Positions 7,910 to 16,700 of a stretch of 64,000 nucleotides of DNA are shown one piece after another; the first letter of the stretch is position 1, and every line of letters starts with the position of its first letter. Position numbers and translations under genes: made by a program. The stretch is from Hymenobacter ruricola (lineage in GTDB: Bacteria > Bacteroidota > Bacteroidia > Cytophagales > Hymenobacteraceae): NCBI RefSeq assembly GCF_015694525.1, contig NZ_JADQDM010000008.1, positions 62,001-126,000 of the forward strand, in the 5' to 3' direction. The notes below the pieces were generated by a model. It saw only the letters and a program-made list of their open reading frames with translations. It was not told the DNA's origin and did not search any database.

Positions 7910-8501
7910 AAACGACAGAAAGTTGCCTCTCCCCACCACTCCATTTCCGCCCGGCGGCTCCGGCCACCTGAGCCTCGTGGGCCTGCCTGGCGCTGGCAAA
8001 ACCACGCTGGGCCGCCAGCTCGCGGCCCACTTCAACCGTCCCTTTCTCGACCTCGACATTGCCATTGAGGCGCAGACCGGCCGCACGGTGCGCGAGCTGT
8101 TTGCCACCGACGGCGAAGCCACGTTCCGGGAAATAGAAGCAGCGGTGCTGCGCCGGGCCCTTGCCCACTCCGGCGCGCCACTGGTGCTGGCCACGGGCGG
8201 CGGCACGCCCTGCTTCCACGATAATATGACGCTGCTCAACAGCGCCGGCCCCACGCTCTGGCTCGATGTGCCGGTGGAGGTGCTGGCCGCCCGCCTGCCG
8301 CCCGAGGAAGTGGCCAAGCGCCCCCTCATGGCTGCCGCGGGCGGGGCCGAGGCCTGGCTGCGCGAAACCCTGGCGGCTCGGAAGCGGTTTTATGCCCGGG
8401 CGCGGCTGCGCTGCTCGGCGGCCTGCACACTGCCGGCGGTGGTGGCCCAGCTGGCGGGCGCGGGTTTTGCCCTGCCGGGCACTTTGCCGCCGGCCTCGTA
8501 A
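7905..8501 (+). CDS. aroK: Shikimate kinase
   Basis: Phosphorylates shikimate at the 3-hydroxyl with ATP, step five of the chorismate pathway. The 198-residue protein has the P-loop GLPGAGKTT at residues 26-34, the substrate-binding DLDIAIEAQTGRTVRELF region, GEATFREIEAAVLRR, the GGGTP glycine motif and the lid arginine (ARLPPEEVAKRPL). Length is normal. The ATG at 7905 lies in the right arm of an inverted-repeat element; a longer upstream frame begins at 7839 but its residues (RRSFAALRMT) are just the translated repeat. A TTG at 7923 is the alternative start. The N-terminal 20 residues are Pro/Gly-rich and poorly conserved, in line with an unusual start. No other aromatic genes are nearby. 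Confidence 0.92.
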   Translation: MTNDRKLPLPTTPFPPGGSGHLSLVGLPGAGKTTLGRQLAAHFNRPFLDLDIAIEAQTGRTVRELFATDGEATFREIEAAVLRRALAHSGAPLVLATGGGTPCFHDNMTLLNSAGPTLWLDVPVEVLAARLPPEEVAKRPLMAAAGGAEAWLRETLAARKRFYARARLRCSAACTLPAVVAQLAGAGFALPGTLPPAS

Positions 8502-8537
8502 TTTTGTTTCTTCATTCGTTCGTCGTTCGTTAGCCTT

Positions 8538-9212
8538 ATGCAATCCGTATCCACCGAAGAACCAGACGTTAAGCCGACCCCGGCGCCCGCAACGGCCCCG
8601 GTGCGGCCCAAGCACAAAGGCTCCGCCCAGCTATTTCAGAATCCCGTGCTGGAGCGGCTTTCGCACACGCACATTGCTCTGCCGGTGGGCATTTTCGCCG
8701 TTACCGGCATTCTGAGCATGTATTATGGCCTCACCCGCGGCTTCATGACGGGGGTGGGCGCGCTGGGGCTGTTTCTGATGGGCCTGCTGGCGTTTACGCT
8801 GGTGGAGTACTTGGTGCATCGCTACGTGTACCACATTCCGGCCACCACGCCGGGCCGGGCCAAGTTCCAGTACACCATGCACGGCGTGCACCACGAGTAC
8901 CCCAAGGACAAGACGCGCCTGGCCATGCCGCCCATCATCACGGTGTTTGTGGCCTCGCTGCTGTTCTTTATTTTCCGCTTCAGCTTTGGCTCTTATGCGT
9001 TCGGGCTGCTGTCGGGCTTCACGTTCGGCTACGCCATGTACCTGTTCGTGCACTACGCCATCCATGCCTACGCGCCGCCCAAGAACTTCCTGAAAGTGTG
9101 GTGGACGCATCACAGCCAGCACCACTACCGACAGGACGAAGTGGCCTTTGGCGTGAGCAGCACGCTCTGGGACCACATCATCGGCACCATGCCCACGAAG
9201 AAAAGCGAATAG
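8538..9212 (+). CDS. Fatty acid hydroxylase / sterol desaturase superfamily protein
   Basis: An integral membrane di-iron enzyme of 224 residues. Four hydrophobic segments (LPVGIFAVTGILSMYYGLT, GALGLFLMGLLAFTLVEYLV, PPIITVFVASLLFFIFRFSF, FGLLSGFTFGYAMYLFVHYA) alternate with the histidine clusters that bind iron: EYLVHRYVYH, MHGVHHEYP, VHYAIH and HHSQHHYR. These clusters match the FA2H/Scs7 type that 2-hydroxylates fatty acyl chains of sphingolipids. Hymenobacter relatives make sphingolipids and sulfonolipids with hydroxylated chains, so this is a plausible role but only an inference. The first about 35 residues are a Pro/Lys-rich cytoplasmic tail. Single gene; ends just before a bidirectional terminator. 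Confidence 0.87.
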   Translation: MQSVSTEEPDVKPTPAPATAPVRPKHKGSAQLFQNPVLERLSHTHIALPVGIFAVTGILSMYYGLTRGFMTGVGALGLFLMGLLAFTLVEYLVHRYVYHIPATTPGRAKFQYTMHGVHHEYPKDKTRLAMPPIITVFVASLLFFIFRFSFGSYAFGLLSGFTFGYAMYLFVHYAIHAYAPPKNFLKVWWTHHSQHHYRQDEVAFGVSSTLWDHIIGTMPTKKSE

Positions 9213-9234
9213 CTTTCCGACTTCCGTTTTCAGC

Positions 9235-9270
9235 AAAAAGCGCGGCCCCTGCTCAGGAGTCGCGCTTTTT
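9235..9270. terminator. Bidirectional terminator hairpin
   Basis: AAAAAGCGCG and CGCGCTTTTT pair around a 16-base loop. The A/T tracts on both sides allow use by the hydroxylase gene on the plus strand and the small lipoprotein gene on the minus strand, which converge here. Confidence 0.75.
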
Positions 9271-9291
9271 GTTTCTGGTAGGAAGGCCGGC

Positions 9292-9471
9292 TCAGGAGCG
9301 CGGGCCGCGCATTTTGTTCACGATGAAGAACAGCAGGGCTACCACTATAAAAATGCCAATAACGGCCGTGTACATGCCCGCTTTAAAGATGCCGGCAATG
9401 GCGTCGCAGCCGGTGAGCGTGGTGGCCAGCGCGAAGAAAAAGAACAGGAGAGCAAGGCGGGAAGCATTCAT
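9292..9471 (-). CDS. Small membrane lipoprotein (59 residues)
   Basis: A tiny protein: signal segment MNASRLALLFFFFALATTLTG with a Cys at residue 22 (TLTGC lipobox), a short linker, then a second hydrophobic helix (MYTAVIGIFIVVALLFFIV) and a basic tail. It would be an anchored envelope protein with one transmembrane helix. Proteins like this are widespread in Bacteroidota, sometimes carrying the unsupported database label phosphatidate cytidylyltransferase; nothing here supports enzymatic activity. Start at 9471 is preferred over longer upstream frames because it places the signal at the N-terminus. Confidence 0.7.
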   Translation of the reverse strand: MNASRLALLFFFFALATTLTGCDAIAGIFKAGMYTAVIGIFIVVALLFFIVNKMRGPRS

Positions 9472-9592
9472 GGCGTTGACAAAAGAAGGGGGATGAGAGA
9501 AGTTGTCCGCGGCCTTGGCACCGCTGAATAAATCCTGATACTTAGGTTCTGCCAATAAGGTTGGTATTGGCAGCCTGGCTCGGGTCGGGCAG

Positions 9593-9600
9593 TAGCTTTG
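9593..9600 (+). promoter_or_regulatory. -7 promoter box of the DUF1684 gene
   Basis: TAGCTTTG matches the Bacteroidota TAnnTTTG consensus and ends four bases before the ATG at 9605, implying a very short leader. A TTGG lies about 26 bases upstream (9567), slightly farther than the usual -33 spacing. Confidence 0.45.
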
Positions 9601-9604
9601 GGCC

Positions 9605-10237
9605 ATGAAACCGCTTCTTCCTTTCCTGCTGCTGGCCGTCTTGCCCGGCGGTCCGGCACGGGCCCAGACGGCGCCCATTCACCTCGATTCCGTGGCGCAC
9701 CAGCGCAGCGTGCTGGCCTTTCAGCAGGCCCTTAATGCGGAGTTCCGCAACCCCAAGGAGTCGCCGCTGACGCCGGCCGAGCAGCAGGCCCTCAGCAGCC
9801 TGCCCTTCTACCCCACCCAGTACCGGTATTACGTCACGGCCACGTTTGTGCGCGATTCCACGTCGCGGCCCTTCGCCATGGCCACGAGCACCGTCCGGCG
9901 CCCCACCTACCGCAAATACGGCGAGCTGCGCTTCGTGCTAAACGGCCAGCCGCAACGGCTCAGCGTGTACCAGAGCCAGGAACTGATAAAGCGGCCCGGC
10001 CTGGAAGACTACCTGTTCCTGCCCTTCACGGACCTGACCAACGGCCATGGCAGCTACGGCGGGGGCCGCTACATTGACCTGCGCATTCCGCCGGCCGGCA
10101 CCACGGTGATGCAGCTCGATTTCAACAAAGCCTATAATCCCTCGTGCGCTTATAACCACGGCTATTCCTGCCCCGTGCCGCCGGCGGAAAACCGCTTGGC
10201 GGTGGCCGTCCCGGTGGGCGTGCAGAGCACCCATTGA
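9605..10237 (+). CDS. DUF1684 domain protein, secreted
   Basis: A 210-residue exported protein: signal peptide MKPLLPFLLLAVLPGGPARA-QT followed by the DUF1684 fold. The family signature is evident near the C-terminus: GGGRYIDLRIP, then LDFNKAYNPSCAYNHGYSCP, then VPPAENRLAVAVPVG. The early motif VLAFQQALNAEFRNPKESPL, then PFYP, is also typical. Function of the family is unknown; homologues are frequent in Bacteroidota and actinobacteria. Converges with the TPM-domain gene; a strong hairpin lies between them at 10308. Confidence 0.88.
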   Translation: MKPLLPFLLLAVLPGGPARAQTAPIHLDSVAHQRSVLAFQQALNAEFRNPKESPLTPAEQQALSSLPFYPTQYRYYVTATFVRDSTSRPFAMATSTVRRPTYRKYGELRFVLNGQPQRLSVYQSQELIKRPGLEDYLFLPFTDLTNGHGSYGGGRYIDLRIPPAGTTVMQLDFNKAYNPSCAYNHGYSCPVPPAENRLAVAVPVGVQSTH

Positions 10238-10247
10238 GGAAACGGCT

Positions 10248-10410
10248 GACATCGCGAGCGCAGCGAAGCAATTTATTCTCTCATCGCGCAATGACCTTAT
10301 AATCAGAAAGCCCCGGCACTGCGCAGTGCCGGGGCTTCCAATTGGATTTGTTACTTTATTAGAGTAGTCGCTGAGAACAGGACAGATTGCTTCGTTGCGC
10401 TCGCAATAAC
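10248..10410. repeat. Facing inverted-repeat element, GAGCGCAGCGAAG family, copy 3
   Basis: Left arm from 10248 (GACATCGCGAGCGCAGCGAA, then GCAATTT) and right arm ending at 10410 (GATTGCTTCGTTGCGCTCGC, then AATAAC) are inverted copies with a few mismatches. Here the outer base block differs from copies 1 and 2 (ATCGCGAG instead of CATCCTGAG) while the GCGCAGCGAAG core is kept. A transcription terminator-like hairpin is embedded between the arms. Confidence 0.85.
10308..10337. terminator. Perfect 15-bp hairpin between convergent genes
   Basis: AAGCCCCGGCACTGC is followed directly by its exact reverse complement ending at 10337. It sits between the convergent DUF1684 and TPM genes, inside the repeat element, and probably terminates transcription from both sides. 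Confidence 0.7.
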
Positions 10411-10416
10411 AACCGG

Positions 10417-11268
10417 CTACCAGCTGCCGCTGGCGCCGCCGCCGCCGCTGCTGCCGCCCCCGAAACCGCCGAAGCCGCCGCCCCCACCGCCGCCACCGCC
10501 CCAGCCGCCACCTCCGCCGCCGAAGCCCCCACCGAAGATGATGGGCGGGATAAACCCGCCGCCGAAGCCGCGGTTGCCGCGCCCGCCGCCACCGCCCCGG
10601 TTGCGGAGCATGATGAAAACGACAATCAGCACGATGATGATGGCCCCGAACGGAACACCGGAGCCGCTACGGTCGCGGCTTCGCTGCGGCCGGGCGTCTT
10701 CCGGGTCGGCTTGGTATTCGCCTTTGGCGAGGGCGATGAGCTGGTCGGTGGCGCGGTCGAGGCCGGCGCCGTACTGGTTTTGCTTGAAGGCCGGCACCAG
10801 CGTGTTGCTGATGATGCGCTTGGCGAGGGCGTCGGGCACGGCGCCTTCCAGGCCATAGCCAGTCTGGATGCGGGCCAGGTGCTCCTGCTGGGCCACCAGT
10901 ATCAGGATGCCGTTGTTCTTGCCTTTGCGGCCGATGCCCCAGCTTTCGTAGAGCTTCTGGGCGTAGTCGGCAATGTCGTCGCCATCCAGGTTGGGCACGG
11001 TGACGACGGCAATCTGCGAGGAGGTGCTGTCGTCGTAGGCCACCAGCTTGCGTTCCAGCGCGTCGGCTTCGCCGGGCTGCAGCAGGCCCGCCAGGTCATT
11101 CACCAGGCGCGGCGGGTTGGGCCGGGGCGGGAGGCTTTGGGCGGCCGCGCCCAGGGCCGAGAGGGCCCACAGCAGCACCAGCAGCCAGCGCCACGCCCGC
11201 GGCGCGTGCGCCCCACCGACCAGCGCGCGGGGCGCCCCTACCCTGGCGTCAGCCTCAGAATTCTTCAT
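10417..11268 (-). CDS. TPM-domain protein with Gly-rich C-terminus (YgcG-like)
   Basis: A 283-residue membrane protein. An N-terminal hydrophobic signal/anchor (WRWLLVLLWALSALGAAAQ) is followed by a TPM domain (VNDLAGLLQPGEADALERKL, SQIAVVTVPNLDGDDIADYA, GKNNGILILVAQQEHLARIQ), a membrane helix (PFGAIIIVLIVVFIMLRN) and a tail made almost only of Gly with Phe, Trp and Ser. This is the YgcG/TPM_phosphatase layout; the TPM domain has been linked to photosystem repair in plants and its role in bacteria is uncertain. It is the last gene of a leftward group lemA - TPM - TPM; the stop of the preceding TPM gene overlaps its start by four bases (ATGA), showing translational coupling. Confidence 0.9.
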   Translation of the reverse strand: MKNSEADARVGAPRALVGGAHAPRAWRWLLVLLWALSALGAAAQSLPPRPNPPRLVNDLAGLLQPGEADALERKLVAYDDSTSSQIAVVTVPNLDGDDIADYAQKLYESWGIGRKGKNNGILILVAQQEHLARIQTGYGLEGAVPDALAKRIISNTLVPAFKQNQYGAGLDRATDQLIALAKGEYQADPEDARPQRSRDRSGSGVPFGAIIIVLIVVFIMLRNRGGGGGRGNRGFGGGFIPPIIFGGGFGGGGGGWGGGGGGGGGFGGFGGGSSGGGGASGSW

Positions 11269-11723
11269 GCGTTGGCAGACGGCTTCGGGCCGCCGAAGGA
11301 AATGGAATCGTCCAGCTCGTTCTGGTCGGTTTTGGCGTTGTAGGGGAAGTAGCGCTGTAGCTGCTCGCCCACCATCTTGATGCCGCGCTCCAGGCCCAGC
11401 ACGTAGTTTTCGTGCCGAAACTGCTCCAGCACGGCTTCTTTGGTGGTTTCCCAGAAGTCGTCGGGCACGGCGGCGTTGATGGCCGAGTCGCCGATGACGG
11501 CAAACTGCCGGCTTTGCCAGGCCAGGTAAAACAGCACGCCGTTGCGGGCGGCGGTTTTGTGCATGTTCAGCTCGCCAAACACTTGGGCCGCGCGGTCCAG
11601 CGGTTCGGGCGTGGGGCAGGTGTCTTCCAGATGCACCCGGATTTCGCCCGAAGTCGTGACTTCGGCCTGCCGGATGGCGGCCACCAGGGCCGCGTCCTGG
11701 GCGGGAGTAAGAGGTGAGGTCAT
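11265..11723 (-). CDS. TPM-domain protein, cytoplasmic type
   Basis: A 152-residue protein consisting of a TPM domain without signal peptide: LTPAQDAALVAAIRQAEVTT, SGEIRVHLEDTCPTPEP, NGVLFYLAWQSRQFAVIGD, YVLGLERGIKMVGEQLQRYF. Start set at 11723 (MTSPLTPAQ); the frame stays open upstream to 11771 but that part is translated from a repeat element. Its stop overlaps the start of the next TPM gene by 4 bases. Together with lemA upstream, this forms the LemA-TPM-TPM cluster common in Bacteroidota, whose function is thought to concern the envelope but is not established. Confidence 0.88.
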   Translation of the reverse strand: MTSPLTPAQDAALVAAIRQAEVTTSGEIRVHLEDTCPTPEPLDRAAQVFGELNMHKTAARNGVLFYLAWQSRQFAVIGDSAINAAVPDDFWETTKEAVLEQFRHENYVLGLERGIKMVGEQLQRYFPYNAKTDQNELDDSISFGGPKPSANA

Positions 11724-11751
11724 GGGCGGGGTTTTAGGAGGAAAAAAGGTC

Positions 11752-11866
11752 GTCATGCCGAGCGCAGCCAAGCATCTTTACCGCGCAACTAATCTTACTA
11801 TCGCGACTAATCCTACTATTTAGAATTACTTACGCAGTAAAGATGCTTCGCTGCGCTCGGCATGAC
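11752..11866. repeat. Facing inverted-repeat element, GAGCGCAGCGAAG family, copy 4
   Basis: Left arm from 11752 (GTCATGCCGAGCGCAGCCAA, then GCATCTTTAC) and right arm ending at 11866 (GTAAAGATGCTTCGCTGCGC, then TCGGCATGAC) pair with one mismatch. The approximately 55 bases between them are AT-rich. The element separates lemA from the TPM genes inside what otherwise looks like one transcription unit, and could act as an intra-operon mRNA hairpin. Confidence 0.9.
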
Positions 11867-11882
11867 GTTCTACCAACCAAAC

Positions 11883-12461
11883 CTAAAACTGCACCGTCGG
11901 CGCCTTGCTCGCGGCCGGGTCGGCCTCGAAATAAGGCTTGGGTGGGAAGCCGAACATGCCGGCAAACAGGTTGTTGGGGAAGGAGCGGGTGAAGGTGTTG
12001 TAGTCGTTGGTGACGGCGTTGAACTTGTTGCGCTCCACGTTGATGCGGTTTTCGGTGCCCTCAATCTGGGCCTGCAGCTCCTGGAAGTTGGCGTTGGCTT
12101 TCAGGTCGGGGTAGGCTTCCGACACGGCCAGCAGGCGGCTCAGGCCGGTAGAGAGCTGGCTTTGCGCTTCCTGGAAGCGCTTGATGTTTTCGGGGGTGAG
12201 GTCGGCGGCGTTGAGCTGTACGCTGCTGGCTTTCGACCGCGCTTCGATGACCGACGTCAGGGTGCCCTGCTCGAACTTGGCGGCGCCCTTCACGGTGTTC
12301 ACCAGGTTGCCGATGAGGTCGTTGCGGCGCTGGTAGGCGCTTTGCACGTTGCCGGCCTGGGCTTTCACGGCCTGGTCGCGCTGCACCATGCCATTGTAGC
12401 CGCACGACGACTGGGTGAGCAACAGGGCCAGGCCCGCGAAATACAGAAGAAAGCGTTTCAT
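11883..12461 (-). CDS. lemA: LemA family protein
   Basis: A 192-residue membrane-associated protein. The N-terminus has a lipoprotein-like signal MKRFLLYFAGLALLLTQSSC (Cys at 20), followed by the LemA helical region: NGMVQRDQAVKAQAGNVQSA, YQRRNDLIGNLVNTVKGAA, FQEAQSQLSTGLSRLLAVSE, YPDLKANANFQELQAQIEGT, ENRINVERNKFNAVTNDYN, then FPNNLFAGMFGF. The family is well recognised but without agreed function. First gene of the leftward lemA-TPM-TPM group. A box CAAAGTA at 12557 (TACTTTG on the minus strand) may belong to its promoter, about 95 bases upstream of the start. Confidence 0.93.
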   Translation of the reverse strand: MKRFLLYFAGLALLLTQSSCGYNGMVQRDQAVKAQAGNVQSAYQRRNDLIGNLVNTVKGAAKFEQGTLTSVIEARSKASSVQLNAADLTPENIKRFQEAQSQLSTGLSRLLAVSEAYPDLKANANFQELQAQIEGTENRINVERNKFNAVTNDYNTFTRSFPNNLFAGMFGFPPKPYFEADPAASKAPTVQF

Positions 12462-12658
12462 GTGAAAAAGAAGGGGTGAAGGTGAAAGATGCCCGGGACG
12501 TAGGAAGCGGCGGCGAAACCTGTGGCCGCCGCGCCGGTTTGGTTCCGGGCTTGGCGCAAAGTACGTAGCTTGGCCCTAGTAGTTGTAGCTTGCTGCCTAG
12601 CCGGGGCATCCGGCCGCGGTAGCTCCTCCTTAATCGACTTCTTCTTCGGTTCATTACA

Positions 12659-13660
12659 ATGAAAGCCGTCATTCCCGTCGCCGGCATTGGCTCGCGCCTG
12701 CGCCCCCACACCCACACCCAGCCCAAAAGCCTGGTGCCGGTGGCCGGCAACACCATCCTGGGCCACATCATCGACCGCCTGCTCGGGGCCGGGCTCACCG
12801 AGTTTGTGTTCATCGTGGGCTACCTGGGCGATAAAATCGTGCGCTACGTGCGCCGCACCTACCCCGACCTCAACGCCACCTTTGTGGTGCAGGAGCCGCG
12901 CGAGGGCCTGGGCCACGCGCTGTGGCTGGCCCGCGAGGAATTCCGCCACGACCCGGACGGCGTGCTCATCCTGCTCGGCGACACCATCGTGGACGTGGAC
13001 CTGCCGGCCCTGCTGGCCACGCCCGGCTCGGTGCTGGCCGTGAAGGAAGTGAAGGACCCCACCCGCTTCGGCATCGTGGAAACCGGTGCCCAGGGCCGGG
13101 TAAACAAGGTAGTGGAAAAGCCCAAAATCCCGAAGTCGAACTTCGCCATGGTGGGCCTCTACAAGCTGGCCTACCCCGACAAGTTGGCCCAGGCCCTGGA
13201 GTGGCTGCGCGAAACCGACGTGCGCACCCACGGCGAATTCCAGCTCACCGACGCGCTGATGCACCTCATCGAGGACGGCGAGGTGATGACCACCTGCCCC
13301 GTAGACAACTGGTTCGACTGCGGCCGCAAGGAAACCCTGCTCGAAGCCAACGCCCGCCTCCTCAACACGGCCGAATTTCTGGAAGACCGGAACTACTCCG
13401 AGTTTCCGGATTCGGTGATTATTCCGCCGGTATACATCGGGCGGGGCTGCAAGATTTCGCAGTCCATCATCGGCCCCAACGTGGCCATCGGCGACAAAAC
13501 CATCGTGCAGAACACCATCCTGAGCGACTCCATCATCGGTTCCTACTCCGAGCTGCGCTCGGCCGTGATGCACGACTGCATCGTGGGCTCCGACGCCTCG
13601 TTCCGGGGCATGAACCACTCGCTCAACATCGGCGACAACACCGAAATCGACTACAGCTAG
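12659..13660 (+). CDS. Sugar-phosphate nucleotidyltransferase with left-handed beta-helix tail
   Basis: A 333-residue enzyme that should transfer a nucleotide to a sugar 1-phosphate. N-terminal motif IPVAGIGSRLRPHT, then PKSLVPVAGNTIL, is the nucleotide-binding signature (GxGxRLxPxT, PK); LLGDTIVDVDL gives the metal-binding Asp, and DNWFDCGRKETLLEAN the sugar-site DxG. The C-terminal about 90 residues show hexapeptide periodicity (VIIPPVYIGRGCKISQ, IIGPNVAIGDKT, IIGSYSELR). It resembles dTDP-glucose or UDP-sugar pyrophosphorylases of the glucose-1-phosphate thymidylyltransferase type; Bacteroidota homologues are often called only sugar phosphate nucleotidyltransferase. Substrate unproven. Could feed the polysaccharide genes at 51.4-56.9 kb. 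Monocistronic, ending before a terminator. Confidence 0.9.
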   Translation: MKAVIPVAGIGSRLRPHTHTQPKSLVPVAGNTILGHIIDRLLGAGLTEFVFIVGYLGDKIVRYVRRTYPDLNATFVVQEPREGLGHALWLAREEFRHDPDGVLILLGDTIVDVDLPALLATPGSVLAVKEVKDPTRFGIVETGAQGRVNKVVEKPKIPKSNFAMVGLYKLAYPDKLAQALEWLRETDVRTHGEFQLTDALMHLIEDGEVMTTCPVDNWFDCGRKETLLEANARLLNTAEFLEDRNYSEFPDSVIIPPVYIGRGCKISQSIIGPNVAIGDKTIVQNTILSDSIIGSYSELRSAVMHDCIVGSDASFRGMNHSLNIGDNTEIDYS

Positions 13661-13690
13661 CCCATCACCGCAGTCGACATGCCACAAAAA

Positions 13691-13726
13691 AGCCCCGGTT
13701 GCTCACGCAGCCGGGGCTCTTTATTT
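13691..13726. terminator. Terminator between convergent genes
   Basis: AGCCCCGGTTGC and GCAGCCGGGGCT pair with one mismatch around TCAC; an A tract precedes (13686-13690) and a T-rich run follows, so both the nucleotidyltransferase and the leftward T9SS gene could use it. Confidence 0.75.
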
Positions 13727-13781
13727 CAGGCAATCACGCGGGCTTGAGAGCCGGCCCCGAGGCAGGGCCGGCTCCGGCCAG

Positions 13782-16700
13782 CTAGTTGATGACCACGCGC
13801 TTGGTCAACATCGTATCCCCGGCCTGGAGGCGCAGGGTATACACGCCGGTGGCCAGCTCGGCGGTGGGCACCAGGAGGCTGGCACCGGCCGCTGGCAACG
13901 CCGCCGACTGCGTGCGCACCACTTGGCCCAGGGCGTTGAGCAGCTCGACCTGCACGCTGGTGGCGTGGGCCACGCCTGGCATCAGCACCGTGAAGCTCTC
14001 ATGAGCAGGGTTGGGATATACGCTCACCCGGGCGGCTAGGGCCTCGTTGCGGGTGGCCGTCACCAAGCTCAGGGCCACGTTGTCGAGGCCGATGTCGGAG
14101 CTGCCGTTGTCGCCGGTGGCGCGGAAGCGGATGACGCTCGTGGCCGTGCCGCCCGTCAGCGGCACGGTGTAGGTGGTCCAGGTCGGGGACAGCACCTGCG
14201 TGAACAGCGGCGCGCCGAAGGTGGCCCCGCCGTCGGTGCTCAGCAGCACTTCCAGCTTGTCCGAGCCGTCGACGTTGATGTAGTCAAACTTCAACGCGGC
14301 CGCGGCCGCGCCAGTGCCGCTTAGGTTAGCGTAGAGGTCGAACGTAGCAAATTCGGTCACCGGAAACACGTTGCCCGAGTGGTAGCGGGCCGAGAACGAG
14401 GACGAGGCCCCGCCGGCGTTGCTGCCGGCCGGCGTGTAGCCGTAGCTGGTCGAAGACCAACCGGCCGCAGCGCCGTCGTCGTAGCGGCGGAACGAAGCGT
14501 CGAGGTCGTTGCCGCGCGTCAGCTTCCAGTTCAGGCTGGGCACGTCGCGCAAGGCGCAATTGGTTACCCAGGTGTTCTCAAAAGTCTGCGTGTAGGGCAC
14601 CGTGGCGTAGGTCGGCGTCACGCAGAGGAAGGCCGTGGTGAAGGTCACCGGGGCGGTGGCCGTCGAGCTGCCGCTGGTGCCGGAGCAGTTGGTGGTCAGC
14701 GTCACGGTGTAGGTGGTGCCGGGCGTGAGGCCCGTCAGGGTGATGGGCGAAGCCGTGGCGTTGGCCTGCGTGGTGGCCGGCGAGGTGGTCACGGTGTAGT
14801 TGGTCACGCCGCTGGGCGAGGGCGTGAACGTCACCTGGGCCGTGGTGGCGGTGATGGTGGCCGCGGGCACGGCCACGGCCGACGCCGGAGCACAGGCCAC
14901 GTAGCTTATGGCCACGTTGTCGAGGCCGATGTCGGAGAGGCCGTCGTCGCCGGTGGCGCGGAAGCGGATGATGCTCGTGGCCGTGGCGCCGGCCAGCGGC
15001 ACGGTGTAGGTGGTCCAGGTCGGGGACAGCACCTGCGTGAACAACGGCGCGCCGAAGGTGGCCCCGCCGTCGGTGCTCAGCAGTACTTCCAGCTTGTCCG
15101 CGCCGCTGGTGTTGATGTAGTCAAACGTGAGGGTGGCCGTGCCGGTGCCGCTGCTTGCGTTGGCGAAGAGGTCGAGCAGGCCCTGGCTGCCCACGGCGGC
15201 GTTGTAGGCGTGGAAGCGGGCCGAGAAGGACGACGAGGCGCCGTTGGCGTTGCTGCCCGCGGGGCTGTAGGCGCCGTTGGTGGTGCTCCAGCCGGCGGCC
15301 GAGCCGTCGTCGAAGCGACGCCAGGCGTTGTTGCCCGTCAGGGGCGAAGAGCGCCAGTTAACGTCCGGGATGTCGCGGGTACCGCAGGCATCGACCCAGG
15401 TGGTTTCAAAGGTCTGGGTGTAGGGCACCGTGGCGTAGGGAGCCGGGGCGCAGGCCGTGGTGAAGGTGGTGGTTACGGCGGCCGAAGTGGTACTGCCGGC
15501 GCAATTGGTGGTCACGGTCACGGTGTAAGCGGTGTTGGGCGTGAGGCCCGTCAGGGGCACGGGCGAGGCCGTGGGGTTGGGCGTGACGGTGGTGGCTGTG
15601 CCGGCGGCGGGCGTGTAGGTCACCGTGTAGCTGGCCCCGCCGGTGGGCGCCGTGAAGGTCACGTTGGCCGTGGTAGCGGTGACGTTGGCCACGGTCAGAC
15701 CCGTCACGATAGAGCAGGCCACGTAGTTCACGGCCACGTTGTCGAGGCCGATGTCGGAGCTGCCGTTGTCGCCGGTGGCGCGGAAGCGGATGACGCTGGT
15801 AGCCGTGGCGCCCGTCAGCGGCACGGTGTAGGTGGCCCAGGTGGCCGACTGCACCCGCGTGAACAGGGGCGCGCCGAAGGTGGTGCCGCCGTCGGTGCTC
15901 AGCAGCACTTCCAGCTTGTCCGAGCCGTCGACGTTGATGTAGTCAAACGTGAGGGTGGGCGTGCCCGTGGTGGCGCCGGCGTTTACATAAAGGTCGAAGG
16001 TGGCAAATTCGGTCGCGGGCGACACGTTGCCCGAGTGGTAGCGGGCCGAGAACGAGGACGACGCCCCGCCGGCGTTGCTGCCGGCCGGCGTGTAGCCGTA
16101 CAAGCTGTTGGTCCAACCGGCCGCGGCGCCGTCGTCGTAGCGGCGGAACGAAGCGTCCGGGTCGTTGCCGGCCGTCAGCTTCCAGTTCAGGCTCGGCACG
16201 TCGCGCAGGGCGCAGTTGCTCACCCAGGTGTTCTCAAAGGTCTGGGTGTAGGGCACCGTGGCGTAAGTGGGCGTCACGCAGGTAAAGCCCGAAACGAAGG
16301 TGGTGGTAGCGGCCGGGGCCACCCCGCCCGCGGAGCAGTTGCTCACCACGGTCACGGTGTAGGTGGTGCCCGCCGTGAGGCCCGTGAGCACAACCGGCGC
16401 GGCGGTGGTGGCGCTGGCCACGGTGTAGCTGGTGGTGGCGGGCGTGGTGGTCACGGTGTAGTTAGCCACCCCCGAGGCGGGGGCGGTAAACGTGAGGTTG
16501 GCCGTGGTGGTGGTGATGCCAGTGACGGCCAGGGCCGTGGGGGCGGCGCAGGCCGCGGCCGACACAAACCGGGTTTCGGTGGGCAGCGAGGGGCCGGCGG
16601 CGTAGTTGGCCACGATGCTCACGGCGTAAGGCGTAAGGGGCGCCAGGCCCGTGAGGGTGAAGGGCGAAGCCGTGACCGTGAAGGGGCTGCCGGCGACGGC

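Noticed and set aside
10417..10620. GC-rich CCGCCGCCACC tract as a possible microsatellite
   Set aside because: It encodes the Gly-rich tail typical of YgcG-like TPM proteins, so it is explained by coding.
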